From positions 1 to 64,000 of the forward strand of contig CADCCU010000003.1 in assembly GCA_902800015.1 (NCBI GenBank): DNA of 64,000 bases. Reading direction: 5' to 3'. Under the pieces are notes generated by a model that had not been told where the DNA came from, searched no databases, and saw only the letters and a list, made by a program, of their open reading frames with translations. Origin of the DNA: an uncultured Ureaplasma sp. GTDB taxonomy: Bacteria > Bacillota_I > Bacilli_A > Mycoplasmatales > Mycoplasmoidaceae. Below are positions 42,847 through 54,496 of this stretch, one piece after another; position 1 is the first letter of the stretch; each line of letters begins with the position of its first letter. The translations under genes were made by a program, and so were the position numbers.

Positions 42847-44166
42847 CTAAATAATATTCTTCTTAGTTAATTCGCTTCGTAATGAATCAGCTTGTTGATA
42901 ATCTTTATTATTTAAAGTTTTAATTCAATTATTAATTAATTCTCTAGAGTCATTAGATTCTAGAGGATTTTTATATTGAATACCAAAAATATCAAACATA
43001 TTAATTAATGAATTAATATTTTTTAATAAATCATTAAAATTTTTAGTTTTTATTAAATTAGGTAGACTCTTAACAAACGATCAGATTACTGTAATCATAT
43101 TTGGGAAATCTAAATCATTATTAGCAGCAATTGTAAAAGGTTCAGGCAAAGGAGTTTTATCATGTTGAAATTTTATGTTATTACTATGTAAAGCAATCAA
43201 AGCATTATTCATTGCTTTAAATATTTTTAAAATTTCATTTTTTGAAACTTCTAATCCATCATATGAGAAGTTTAATGGGCTAGCATATTGAGTTTGAAAA
43301 AAGAACCAACGAATAGTATTAGCATCATATTTTGCAAGAATGTCTTTAGCTAATATAAAGTTATTTAATGATTTAGACATTTTTTTGCCTTCGATGTTTA
43401 CATGACCAACATGCATTCAACATTTTGCTAAACCAATATTATTTAAAGCTACATTTTGAGCGTTTTCATTTTCATGGTGTGGGAATTTTAAATCAACACC
43501 GCCTCCATGAATAACAGTTTGCTTACCAATATATTTATTAATCAAATATACACATTCAGTATGTCATCCTGGTCTTCCGTGTTCATTTCATGGCGATTTT
43601 CAAGCTAAACCAACATTAGTTCGTTTTCAAAGAGCAAAATCTAATGGATATTTTTTATTTTCATTGTTTTCTTTTCTTACACCGTCAAGAAGTTTATCAA
43701 TCTTTTGATGCGATACACATCCATAGTCTTTAATTGATTTAATATCAAAATATACATCACCATCAATAACGTATGCATGTTTGGAATCAACTAATTGTTC
43801 AATAAAATTAATAATTCCTGGAATATTATCTGAAACTTTTGGTAATACATCCATATGTAATGCATTTAATCGATCAATTATTTTTAAATACTCTTGATAA
43901 TAGTGTTCAGATACTTCTGCTTCAGGTTGTTTTAATTCAATACTGCGGCTGATGATTTTATCATCAATATCAGTGATGTTATGGACATAAACAACATCAC
44001 GGTTTGTATATTTTAAGTATCTATATAACGCATCAAAAGTAATTAATGGTCTTACATTACCAATATGGACATCATTATAAACAGTAGGTCCACAATTGTA
44101 AATTGAAACCTTATCTTGATCAATATTTATAAATCTTTGTGAAGAAGAATCTTTAATTTTTAACAT
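42847..44166 (-). CDS. cysS: Cysteinyl-tRNA synthetase
   Basis: 439 aa through several UGA-Trp codons. Class I motifs HIGN (in [20 protein letters not shown]) and KMSKS (in [12 protein letters not shown]), zinc-binding [18 protein letters not shown] and [15 protein letters not shown]. It charges tRNA-Cys. It converges with gyrA with only 13 bases between stops and no clear hairpin. Confidence 0.96.
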
Positions 44167-44173
44167 GGTTATA

Positions 44174-46465
44174 TTATCAAATCTTATTATAAATAAGTTT
44201 TATTCCTAATTTTTCTGCTTTTTCTAATTTAGAACCACCATTTTCACCAACAATTAGATAATCCGTAGATTTATTGATGGAATTGGTTACATTAGCATCA
44301 TATTTTTGAATTAGTAATTCTCTAATCTTATCTCTTGAAATATCAAAACTACCAGTAATACAGAAACTTTTTTGGTAGTATTCACTGTTTCTTGCTTCAT
44401 TTGTAATGTTAGATTTTGATATGTAATTAGTATTTATTCCTAATTTCTTTAGGTTGGTTACTAATGTTAAGTTCTTTTCATTGTGGAATCAATCATAGAT
44501 TGAAGTTGAAACAACTTCACCAATGTCTTTTAGAGCAACTAATTCTTCTTTTGTTGCTTTAGCTAAAGCATCAATATTCTTAAAATGTTTAGCTAAAAAT
44601 GTTGCTGAGATTAGTCCAACATCTCTAATTCCTAATCCAAAAATTAATCTTTCTAATGAATTAGTTTTTGACTTTTGAATTGATTCATTAATTTTATTGA
44701 ATACTTTAAATTTGTTGTTTAAGATTGTAGTAATGATTTCTTGACGATGGTTATTTAAGTTATAAATATCTTCAATACATTTGATATAATCTAAATTAAA
44801 GTATTTAGTGATTGTTTTTTCACTTAAGCCCTCAATATTCATGGCATTTTTAGAACAGAAATGAATAATTGATTGGATTAGTCTTGCTGGACATGAAGTA
44901 TTAACACAATATTGGTCAACTTCACCTTCAATCTTTTCTAATTTAGAATTACAGATTGGACAAACTGTTGCCGGAGCAAAAGGTTTAGAGTTATTTGGAC
45001 GTTTATCTAAAACAACTTCTTTAACATAAGGAATAATTTCTGCAGCTTTAAAAATTTTAACAGTATCCCCAACTCTTATATCTTTAGATAAGATATATTC
45101 TCCATTATTTAATGTAGCAGCAGAAACAATTGAACCAGATAATTCCACAGGTTTTAAATTAGCAACATATGTAATTTTTCCAGTCCTACCAACATTAGTT
45201 TGAATTGAAAGAATTTGTGTTTCTACTTCTTGGGGGATAAATTTATAAGCAATAGCTCAGTGTGGGAACTTTGATGTAGTTCCTAATTGATCATAATAAG
45301 CAATTAAATTTTCTTTTAATACAGCACCATCAATAGGATAATCCAACTTATATTGGTTGTCTTCTAATCACTGGATCTTTTTATATGCTTCTTCAATATT
45401 TTTATATTGACCTACTTCTTTTGCAGTATTAAAACCATATGCTTTTAATTGTTCAATCACTTGACTTTGTTTAGTGATATTTAATTTTTTAACATCATCA
45501 AAATTAGGGATATAGTAAGCAATCATTTGTAGGTTTCGTTGTTTTACTAATTCAGGATCTAATCTTCTTAATGTGCCACTTGCAGCATTACGAGGGTTAG
45601 CAAACTTATTTTTCTCCTCAGGGATAGATGCATTAATAATTTCAAATTGTTTATGTGAAATAAAGACTTCACCACGAACTTCAAATCGATCAAAATCATT
45701 ACTGATAGTTTGTGGGATAGAACTAATCATTTTAATGTTTACAGTAACATCTTCCCCTGTTTTACCATCGCCTCTAGTAATTCCTTTGATTAATTTACCT
45801 TTTTGGTAAATTAATGAAATGCTTAAACCATCAAGTTTAGGCTCAACATAATATTCAATATCTTTATTAGCATCAAAATGTAATAATTTCTTGATAGTTT
45901 CATCGAAATGTTTTAACTCTCTAAAGTTAAATGCATTTGATAAAGATAACATTGGTAATATATGACTTACTTTTTTAAATTTATTATCGACTGTACCACC
46001 AACAGTATTTGTAGGTGAAGATTTTGAATAAAATTCAGGAAAAGCTTTTTCAAGTAAATTTAATTCTTTTAATGTTAAGTCATATGTTGTATCTGATACA
46101 GTTGGTTTTTCTAAACCATAGTATTCATATTCTCACTGACGAAGTTTTTTTCTTAAAAAACTTATACGTTGTTTAATTACAACTTTTTCATTAATTATCT
46201 TTGATTTATTTGAATATATAGTTTGAATTTGTTTTAAAAGATCAACATTCATTAAATATTGGTTAAAATCAAAACCACGGTCAATAATTTGATTAACTTT
46301 TTTTGTTTGATCATTTATCAATGTTTGATAATGATTAATAAGTTTGTCAAGATATTGTTTATTGTCATTTAAATTATTTTGATTAATAAGTGATAAATAT
46401 GATTTAGTATTAAAACTAAAATCATTTTTAATAATTTTATCTTGAAATAATTTAATATCTTTCAT
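44174..46465 (-). CDS. ligA: NAD-dependent DNA ligase LigA with N-terminal extension
   Basis: 763 aa, against about 660-670 typical. Residues 1-110 are an unrecognised, Lys/Asn-rich helical region. The normal NAD-binding Ia domain then begins with [19 protein letters not shown]. The adenylation motif is [14 protein letters not shown]. The zinc finger has CPICNSKL and [11 protein letters not shown], HhH repeats follow, and a BRCT domain ([10 protein letters not shown]) ends the protein in a UGA-Trp. It seals nicks in replication and repair. Its ATG is three bases after recR. Confidence 0.94.
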
Positions 46466-46467
46466 AT

Positions 46468-47070
46468 TTAATATTTAGTCTTATTCTTAATAGCTTGTGA
46501 TAATGTTTCATTATCAGCATAGTTTAAAGCTGAATTAATTGGTAATCCTACTGCTAAACGGTAGAAGTTTGCATTAGGCAAAATTTCTTTAATTATATTT
46601 TTTAGAAAAAAAGCTGTAGCTTCACCGTTTGGAGTTCAATTGGTTGCAAAAATAATTTCATTAAACTTTTTCTTTTTTAATAATTCCATTAGTTTCTTTA
46701 CTACATCTTTATTTAAACCAACGTTTTTCTTTACATTAATTTCATCATGTAATACAAAGTATAAACCACTATAACTATTTGTGTCTTCTATTTTTTGTAA
46801 GTCTTCCGAAGAAGAGACAATACACAATTTATCTTGTTCTCTTAATTCATTGCTGCAAATACTACAGATTTCAGTTAAAGATACATTCTGGCACTGTTTA
46901 CAGAAATGTAAAGACTGTCTTAGTTTAGCAACTTGTTCTGATAAATCTTGCATGAATTCATCTTTTTGATTAATCATAAAATAACAAATCTTTTCAGCTT
47001 GTTTTTGACTAATACCTGGGAAAGATTTTAATAATTGGATTAATTCATTGAATTCATTGATTTCACTCAT
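46468..47070 (-). CDS. recR: Recombination protein RecR
   Basis: 200 aa through one UGA-Trp. Helix-hairpin-helix LLKSFPGISQKQAEKI, a four-Cys zinc finger (FCKQCQN, ICSICSN), and a TOPRIM segment CIVSSSEDLQKIE with LHDEINVKKNVG. It works with RecO/RecF in gap repair. The ybaB-recR pair is conserved; dnaX, usually upstream, is not adjacent. Confidence 0.95.
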
Positions 47071-47073
47071 AAT

Positions 47074-47352
47074 TTAGAACATTCCACTACCTGATGGTGC
47101 TATTTCTTCTTTTTGTTCATTAACTAAAGCTATAGCACTATTAATTGCTTCAGCTACCATTTCTTGTAATGTGATTGGATCTTCTGGATCAATTAATGTT
47201 TTGTTAATTGTTAAACTAATAATCTTTAAATCTCCAGTTAGTTTAACAATAACTGAACCATTAGAATAATCATATTCAAATTCTTTCTTATTAAATTCGT
47301 CAAGCTTTTTTTGCATCATTTTAGCTTGTTGCATTAAGTTATTAAAATTCAT
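47074..47352 (-). CDS. ybaB: YbaB/EbfC family nucleoid-associated protein
   Basis: 92 aa. MNFNNLMQQAKMMQKKLDEF at the start, a beta segment GSVIVKLTGDLKIISLTINK, and a C-terminal helix ending PSGSGMF. It is a small DNA-binding dimer of unknown detailed role. First gene of the ybaB-recR-ligA unit. Confidence 0.92.
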   Translation of the reverse strand: MNFNNLMQQAKMMQKKLDEFNKKEFEYDYSNGSVIVKLTGDLKIISLTINKTLIDPEDPITLQEMVAEAINSAIALVNEQKEEIAPSGSGMF

Positions 47353-47373
47353 AATTTCTCTTTGTTAACAATA

Positions 47374-47400
47374 TATTATATTTTAGTATAAAATATAATA
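47374..47400. promoter_or_regulatory. Palindromic divergent promoter ybaB / 47418 gene
   Basis: A perfect 12-base inverted repeat (TATTATATTTTA, 3-base spacer, TAAAATATAATA). Each arm gives a TATAAT pointing outward (47394-47399 plus, 47375-47380 minus). The layout matches the folD/ispF gap and suggests two -10 boxes sharing one short site. Confidence 0.55.
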
Positions 47401-47417
47401 CATAAATCATATTTGAT

Positions 47418-48194
47418 ATGAAAAAACAAGAAATTAAACCAAGCAAAAAACAAGAGATTTTCTTTCAAGAAGAGTTAGATGCTATTCAAGAACTAATTCA
47501 TGCAAAGAAATATGCTAAAGCTCTTGATAAAATCAAACAGGTTAAAGAAAATACATTTTGAACTATGAAGCAAAATGATGTTCTAGATCAACTTGATAGT
47601 GCAGTTACAAGAATGTACACAAAAAGTGTTAATAATGAAATTATTAGCAAGATGTCAAAAAAAGATATCTTAAATGAAGCGTTAGTTAAAAATAAGATTG
47701 ATTTAGGTCTTATTGATGCCTTGGTTAATAATTTTAGTAATGAAATCGATAAGGAAGATATCGATTTATATATTGCTGATTGATTAAACAGTAAAACAAT
47801 CAATAATGTAGATAAATATTATGTTTTAAGTGCCTTAAAAACTATTGATAAGTTAGCCAATATTAAATTAATTGTTTATAACGCTAATATTGGTAAGCCT
47901 ATTGAAATTGTTATTAAAGATTGAGATGAAGATTTTCACAATGTTAAGTATTATCAAGATGTGTTTAATGAAATTGAAAAATATTTCTTTAAAAATCCAT
48001 CATATGCTAAATTTGCCGAGTCAATCCTTGATACAATTGCTTTATGACATTTTAGTGTAGCACCAGAATATAAATCAGATAAGCTATCAAAAAATATTAT
48101 TCAATACATTGAATTTTTAACTCAAAATAAAGATATTGAAGATCTTGAATTCTTTAAATGGATTGAATCAATTCTAAGAAAACAAGAGTTTTAA
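47418..48194 (+). CDS. Hypothetical helical protein, possibly mycoplasma DUF3196-like
   Basis: 258 aa, intact only when UGA is read as Trp at four places. It is mostly helical, with repeated short helices such as DAIQELIHAKKYAKALDKIK, which looks TPR-like. No membrane segment or catalytic motif. It is divergent from ybaB. I recall a mycoplasma-specific TPR-like family (DUF3196) of this size and style, but the match is only by impression. Confidence 0.6.
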
Positions 48195-48238
48195 TTTAGT
48201 TATTTTATAATATTAATGTATAGATAAATAAACATGGA

Positions 48239-48258
48239 ATATATATATATATATATAT
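48239..48258. repeat. (AT)10 dinucleotide tract
   Basis: Ten AT units about 80 bases before the ATG of the GIY-YIG-like gene. Such tracts change length by slippage, and one between or beside promoter boxes could vary expression. Confidence 0.7.
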
Positions 48259-48285
48259 AAGTAATCAATTTTTTACATCGAAATA

Positions 48286-48320
48286 GCCTTCTTGCTTTTT
48301 TTAATCAAGAAGCTTTTTCT
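48286..48320 (+). terminator. Hairpin with T run before the GIY-YIG-like gene
   Basis: CTTCTTG (48288-48294) pairs with CAAGAAG (48306-48312), followed by a T-rich stretch and then at once by the AAGGAG of the next gene. It may terminate the upstream gene's transcript. Its place directly before the ribosome binding site would also let it attenuate the downstream gene. Confidence 0.6.
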
Positions 48321-48337
48321 TTTTAAGGAGAGAAATT

Positions 48338-49045
48338 ATGTCTAAAAAAGGAATATTGTATTTAATGACAACATCACATCCAGGAATTATTAAAATTGGT
48401 AAAACTGAAGAATATCAATTTGAAAAAAGAATGAAATACCTTGAACAAAATGGATATAGTCAATTTAATGGGTTACATCGAGAATTTGCTATATTAGTTG
48501 ATGACTACGATAATAAAGAACAATTATTACATCAAATATTTGATAAATCTCGAATAGCAAACACTGAATTCTTTGCAGTTAAAATAAATTTAGTAAAAAA
48601 ATTATTATCTGCATTTGCTGGAGAACAAATTTATCCAAAAGATGAAGTTGAAGGATTGCAATCTAGAATACAAAATACTAATCAATCATTTAGAAAATCA
48701 GTAATAAACAAAAATTTTGGTTTACCTGAAGGCTTATACCATACAGTTTCAAAAAAATATTATGGGATAATGGAATATAAAAATGGAGGATACATTTTAA
48801 AAAAGGGCACAGTTATTTCTCCTTTATCTTATGGTGCAAGAAGAAATCAAATTAACTATTCAATGGATAGAAATAAATTATTAAATCTAAAAGATGACGA
48901 TTCAATTATTTTAAATGAAGATTTAATATTTGGTAATGATACATCAACATCTTTTCTAGGCTTTTTAGTTTCAGGACGATCAACAAATGGCTGAACATTT
49001 TGGTTCGATGATAAAAATGAACCAATAGATAAATATCGAAAATAA
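48338..49045 (+). CDS. GIY-YIG superfamily-like protein (T5orf172/MUG113 type) with possible DUF4357 C-terminus
   Basis: 235 aa, start after AAGGAGAG. The N-terminal 90 residues have GILYLMTTSHPGIIKIGKTE followed by an Arg (FEKRMKYLEQ), the pattern of T5orf172/MUG113 GIY-YIG domains, in which Y..I....KIGKT replaces the classic GIY..YIG. The C-terminal part (GGYILKKGTVISPL) resembles the DUF4357 fold often joined to such domains. Possible nuclease; catalytic residues are not certain by eye. It is an isolated accessory-looking gene with its own leader. Confidence 0.65.
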
Positions 49046-49049
49046 TCAA

Positions 49050-50849
49050 TTATTTAAATTTAACCAACAATTGTTTGATGATTTGTTTTACATCATCATA
49101 TGGTTTTTTAGTATTTAAATCAATACCTAATAACTTAATAGTGTCCAATGGTGATAAACTACTTCCACTACTTAAGAAGTTAATAAATTTATTTAACATA
49201 TTCTTATCACCATTATAAATCTTATATGCCACAATTAAACCACATATTTGACCAATGGCGTATTTATATACATAAAAGTTTCCTGCATAAAAATGCGGAA
49301 TTCTTAAAATTGTTGATAAATAATGTTTATAAGGTTCTTTTTTGAATTTAGCAATTTTAGAATCACTTAGATTTTCATATTTTTTCAACATTTGTAAATA
49401 TAAATCTTTAGCTGTATCTGCAGCAAATGGTTGCATATTATTGATCATTTTATTAGCTTCATATTCAAAGTTTGAAAACTCAATTTGTCTTATTGTGCAA
49501 GCAAAGAAGTTATCTAGCAATCTTTTTAAATAGAAGTTAGTCATTGTCTTATCACTCTTATATTTATTAAGCAAATATAAGATTAATAATGTTTCAGTAG
49601 TAATACTTGCAATTTCAGCATAAAATATTTTTGTATCAACATACACTTCTTGCTTTTTACATGAATAATAAGAATTCATTGAATGACCTAATTCATGGGT
49701 AATGGTTTCAACTGAGCCCATTGTACCATCAAAATTCATTAAGATATAGTATTTATTTAATCCTTTGATACCGCCAATAGAATATGCACCAGTTAGTTTA
49801 TTTTTCTTCGGTAATCAAGATATTCAATTTTCATCAAAAGCAGTTTTAATATGAGATAAATAATCTCTACCCAAAGGTGATAAAGCTTCCAAAACAATTT
49901 TCTTAGTTTCTTCAATTGTTACTTTAATAGGTTTAGCAGTAAGATCCATTGATTTATCTCATGGTTCTAATTCTTTAAGTTTTAATTGTTTAGCTAAAAG
50001 CTTTTCAACTTTATTCTTATAAGCAACATAAATTGATTTAAAACTTTCAACATTTTTATAAAGATTTAAAATGAATGTCTCATTTATTTCATCAGCGAAT
50101 GCTGACGCATTAACATAATCTTTAAAGTTACGTAATTTAGCAGATGAATTAAATCTTAAATAAGTGTAGTATAAGGTTTGTGCTAGTGTATTAGAGATTG
50201 CATTATATGCTGAATGAAAATTAATTCATGCATTCTTACGTAATGTACGATCATTTGATTTTAAGTATCTAGTTACATCACTAGCAGTAACAATCGGATT
50301 TAATTTTCCATTTTTATCTTTTGCTGGTTGAAATTTTAAATCGCTATCGGTAAGTGTTGAAAATACATGTGCAACTCCGCCATTAGCTAAACTAACTTTA
50401 GATAATGCTTTTTCAACATTAGGTTCTAATATGTGCGGTTCAAGTTTAAAAATGTCATCAAATTCTTTTTGATATTTTTTCAAATCTTTGTTGTTTAAGT
50501 AAGATTGAATCGTTTTTTTATTTCTAATAGCAATGTTTGCATAATCAGACATTTGTGATGAGATTTGGTTAGATACTAAATTCATCTTTTGTTCAAAACC
50601 TAATCATTTAGTATTTACTAAATCTTCATTTAATTTATTACCAACATAATTAGATAAACGATTCTCAATGATTTCTAATTCTTCATTAGCTATCATTCAT
50701 TTTTTAAAGTTATTAATAGTTTTGTAAAAATCAGGATAAAGTTTTAATATTTCTTTTTGTTTATTAACCCAATTTTCAAATAAATAATCAACATTCTTAT
50801 TGTTTAATAGATCATCAAGATCTCAATTATATTTGTTTTTTTGTGACAT
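49050..50849 (-). CDS. pepF: Oligoendopeptidase F (M3B metallopeptidase)
   Basis: 599 aa, open only with UGA as Trp. The zinc motif is HELGH in VETITHELGHSMNSYYS, followed downstream by a glutamate ligand in YAEIASITTETLL. The N-terminal helical lobe starts YNWDLDDLL. It degrades short peptides in the cytoplasm, useful to an organism living on imported peptides. The start overlaps the end of pgsA by 23 bases. Confidence 0.95.
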
Positions 50850-51489
50850 TTGCTTTATTACTCTTTCCTTGGATATTTATTGCATAAATGATTCCTGATG
50901 TAATAGAGAATGTACAAGCTATTAAATAAAGTAAGTTAACAACAAAATAATATAGAATTAAATGGTTTTGCGCATTTTCAACAATACCAAATGCAAAGAA
51001 AGTCGCAGCGATAGCGATCATTTGAGTTACAGTTTTTAATTTTCCTCAAATATTTGCTGCAACTACATTGCCTTTAGAACTAGCGTACATTCGCATTGCA
51101 TCAACAATAATATCACGAATGATCATTATGATAGGAACAAATACAGGGATAGAATTGTTAACTGCTAAAGCAATTAATAAACCATCAATCAATATTTTAT
51201 CTGCAATTGGATCTCATAATTTTCCGAAATCAGAAATTCAATTATATTTTCTTGCTAAATGTCCATCAATTCAATCTGTTGCACAAGCAACTAAGAAGAT
51301 ACTTCCAGCAATTATATAAGTAACAGGAATATAGATATACATACCTGAAAAAAAATAATGATACAAGGTGTAATTTATGCTTGCATTTTTAGCTTTATAT
51401 AAACAAACAAATAATATAGCAAAGATTGCTAAAATTATCCTAATTATAGTCAATATGTTAGGTATTGATTTTGCTTTAATTTTGTTCAT
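50827..51489 (-). CDS. pgsA: CDP-diacylglycerol-glycerol-3-phosphate 3-phosphatidyltransferase
   Basis: 220 aa membrane enzyme. NILTIIRIILAIFAILFV opens it, and the CDP-alcohol phosphatidyltransferase signature is complete: DWIDGHLARKY, then ISDFGKLWDPIADK. It makes phosphatidylglycerol phosphate for membrane lipids. asnS is just upstream on this strand and pepF overlaps its end. Confidence 0.93.
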
Positions 51490-51490
51490 A

Positions 51491-52855
51491 TTAGAACTTT
51501 AATTTTCCTTCATATCTTGGGAATGGGATAGCATCACGGATATTATCTAAACCTAAGATATACATAATTAAACGTTCAAAACCTAATCCAAATCCAGCAC
51601 TTGAAGCATATCCATATTTTCTTAAATCAAGATATCATTGAATTGATTCAGTTTCAATTTTCTTATCTTTAATTTGTTGTTGTAGTTTTTCCATGTTATC
51701 TTCACGTTGACTACCACCAACAATTTCACCAACACCTGGAACTAATAAGTCAGTAGCAGCAACTGTTGCGTTATCATCATTAATTTTCATGTAAAAAGCT
51801 TTAATATCTTTTGGATAGTTGTATAAGAAAACAGGGGCATTATATATCTTTTCACAGATATATCTTTCATGTTCACTTGCTAAGTCTTTTCCAAAATAAA
51901 TGTTTTTATCCTCAAAGTTATAGCCATCTGCTACAGCTCTTTTTAAGATGTCAATACCTTCAGTATAAGAAATTCTAATAAACTTCTTTTCAACTACATT
52001 TTTTAATCTTTCAAGAATTTGTTTATTGTTTTCAGCAAAGAATTCAATTGCATCACGACATTCATTCAACATATCTTGAACAACAGTTTTAATGAACGCT
52101 TCAATAATTGACATTAATTGTTCTAGATCAATAAAAGCAATTTCTGGTTCTACCATTCAAAATTCAGCTAAATGACGGTTTGTGTGTGAACGATCTGCTC
52201 TAAATGTTGGACCAAATGTATATACACGGCCTAATCCTTGAGCATAACTTTCAGCATTTAATTGACCAGATACTGTTAATTTTGCTTGAGGTATAAAGAA
52301 TGGTTTATCCTTGTCTTCTTGAATTAAGAAACTTTCGCCTGCACCTTCACAGTCATTTGAAGTTAAAAGAGGACTAGATACTCAAGAAAAGCCATTTTCC
52401 TGAAAGAAACGGTGAATAGCATATGCAAGTTTACTTCTTAATTTAGCAATAGCTTGAATAGTACGAGTTTTACTACGCAAGTGTGCATTATCTCGTAAAA
52501 ACTCCATAGAGTGTTGTTTCTTTTGTAATGGGTAATCTTCATCTGCTTGTTTTAACAAAACGAATTCATCTGCTAAAATTTCATAACCACCAGTTACACG
52601 TTCATTTTTTGCAACTTTACCAGTAATTTGAATAGCTGCAGAAATTCTTGCAGTCTTTGCTAATTCGAAATTCTTTGTTACTTCTTTTTTGTAAACAACT
52701 TGAATGCCTTCTAATGTACTACCATCATAAGCTTCAATGAAACCAATTTTACCACTATCACGGTTTGTTCTAATTCAACATTTTAGACAAACAGCTTCAT
52801 CTTGTAATTTATTTTCAATTATTTTCTTAACATCTTTAACTTGTATAGTTTTCAT
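51491..52855 (-). CDS. asnS: Asparaginyl-tRNA synthetase
   Basis: 454 aa through several UGA-Trp codons. N-terminal OB fold ([20 protein letters not shown]). Class II motifs: [19 protein letters not shown] (motif 2) and [18 protein letters not shown] (motif 3). The residue set fits AsnRS rather than AspRS, as does [10 protein letters not shown]. It charges tRNA-Asn, whose gene is at 57111. Confidence 0.95.
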
Positions 52856-52945
52856 AATGTTTATATTATATTAAATATATTTAGTTTGTATTTTTAGGGT
52901 AGTTCATTAATCAAAATAACAATTTTATGGTATTATTAGATTAAT

Positions 52946-53019
52946 GCAGATGTAATTCAATGGTAGAATATGGCCTTGCCAAGGCTAGTATGCGGGTTCG
53001 ATTCCCGTCATCTGCTCCA
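52946..53019 (+). tRNA. tRNA-Gly (GCC)
   Basis: 74 bases including encoded CCA. Acceptor GCAGATG, anticodon stem TGGCC/GGCTA closing the loop TTGCCAA (anticodon GCC), T-arm CGGGT TCGATTC CCGTC. It reads GGY codons. Confidence 0.95.
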
Positions 53020-53032
53020 TAAAATTAGAAAT

Positions 53033-53053
53033 CAGCACATCGTGCTATTTTTT
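53033..53053 (+). terminator. Terminator after tRNA-Gly
   Basis: AGCAC, 3-base loop, GTGCT, then a run of T. It separates the tRNA from tatD. Confidence 0.8.
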
Positions 53054-53094
53054 TATTAAAGATAATATAATTTAAGTATTAATTTACTAATCAT

Positions 53095-53904
53095 ATGAAA
53101 AGCATTATTAAAACAATAAAACAATTTAATTATTTTGATACTCATGCACATGTTAATTTTTCACCAATGTGTGAACAAGAAACTGGTATTTTTTCAGATT
53201 GTTTAAATAAAAGCATCTTAGTTAATAATATTGGAACTGATGAAAAAGATTCATTGGTTGCATTTAACCAAGCAAAAAAGTATGAAAATGTTTTTTGTAC
53301 TGTGGGATTTCATCCTGAAACATTTGGTAACTATACACCTGAACAATGTAGTGATTTAATAGAGAATATTTTAAAACTTAATGATGGTAATATCATTGCT
53401 GTTGGTGAGACTGGTTTAGATTACACTGATGAAGTTGATAAGCAGAAACAAAAAAGAGTGTTCATAAAGATGATTAATCTTGCTAGAAAATATAATCTTC
53501 CTCTAATAGTGCATGTTCGCCAAGCTCATGATGATGCTATTGAAATCTTAAAAGAATACGCTACAGATATTAAAAAGGTAATTCATTGTTTTACAGCCAA
53601 TAGTGCAATAGCTAAGAAATATTTAGATTTAGGCTGTTATATTTCTGTAACAGGGATTGTTACATTTAAGAAAAGAACAGAGGATATATTAGATGCTTTA
53701 AAAATTATTCCTCTTGATCGATTAATGATTGAAACAGATTGTCCTTTCTTAACTCCTGAACCATATCGGGGAACACCAAATAAACCACAATATGTTAAAT
53801 TAGTATTTGATAAGATTAAAGAGTTATATGCAATTGATGAAAATATACTAATTAAACAATTGCAAGAAAATGCAATAAATTTCTTTGGAAAAAATAAAAA
53901 GTAG
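53095..53904 (+). CDS. tatD: TatD family metal-dependent DNase
   Basis: 269 aa. Metal ligands are in YFDTHAHVNF, VGFHPE, AVGETGLDYT, IVHVRQAHDDAIEIL, HCFTANSA and IETDCPFLTPEPYRG. TatD-type enzymes act as 3'-5' exonucleases in DNA quality control. Normal length, ending at a strong hairpin. Confidence 0.95.
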   Translation: MKSIIKTIKQFNYFDTHAHVNFSPMCEQETGIFSDCLNKSILVNNIGTDEKDSLVAFNQAKKYENVFCTVGFHPETFGNYTPEQCSDLIENILKLNDGNIIAVGETGLDYTDEVDKQKQKRVFIKMINLARKYNLPLIVHVRQAHDDAIEILKEYATDIKKVIHCFTANSAIAKKYLDLGCYISVTGIVTFKKRTEDILDALKIIPLDRLMIETDCPFLTPEPYRGTPNKPQYVKLVFDKIKELYAIDENILIKQLQENAINFFGKNKK

Positions 53905-53922
53905 CACATTTGCTACTTTTTT
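53897..53922. terminator. Terminator between tatD and rubrerythrin
   Basis: AAAGTAGCA, 4-base loop, TGCTACTTT then T run. It is symmetrical and lies between two convergent genes, so it can serve both. Confidence 0.85.
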
Positions 53923-53923
53923 A

Positions 53924-54496
53924 TTAATAATCTTTTTTTAGACGTTTGTAGTATGCTTGAGGATGTTTACATACTGGGCATACTTTTGGAGCGACTTTGC
54001 CAACGTATACATATCCACAATTCATACAGATTCATTTTTCGTTACTTGCTGATTTAAATGTGGTGCCCTTCTTTAATGAATTTGCAAGACTTACATAACG
54101 ATCATAGTGCTCTTTTTCAATTGCGCCAACCGCACTAAACAAATAAGCAATTTCATTATATCCTTCTTGTTTAGCAACTTTAGCCATTTCTTTATACATA
54201 TGAGTTGTTTCCTCATATTCACCTTTGGCTGCTTCATTTAAGTTTTCTAATGTGCCAGGAATTTGATTATTCTTTTGTAGAAGTTTAAATCAAATCTTTG
54301 CATGTTCTTTTTCATTAGTTGAACTCTCAGCAAAATAATTTGCGATTTGAACAAATCCATCCTTCTTTGCTTTTGAAGAATAGTATTGATATTTAACACA
54401 TGCCTGACTTTCACCTTGGAAAGCTTTTAATAAGCTTTTGTAAGTCTTAGAATCTTTAAAGTTTTTAGTCTTTTTATCTACGACTTTTTTTAGCAT
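53924..54496 (-). CDS. rbr: Rubrerythrin
   Basis: 190 aa, with two UGA-Trp codons. The N-terminal ferritin-like four-helix domain carries diiron glutamates in LLKAFQGESQACVKYQYYSS, AESSTNEKEHAKI, NEAAKGEYEETTHMYKEMAK and VGAIEKEHYDRY. The C-terminal rubredoxin-like iron site is WICMNCGYVY with CPVCKHP. It reduces hydrogen peroxide, typical of anaerobes. The ATG at 54496 lies inside the end of a lysine-rich ORF in another frame. The first 12 residues are not part of the usual family start. Confidence 0.92.
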
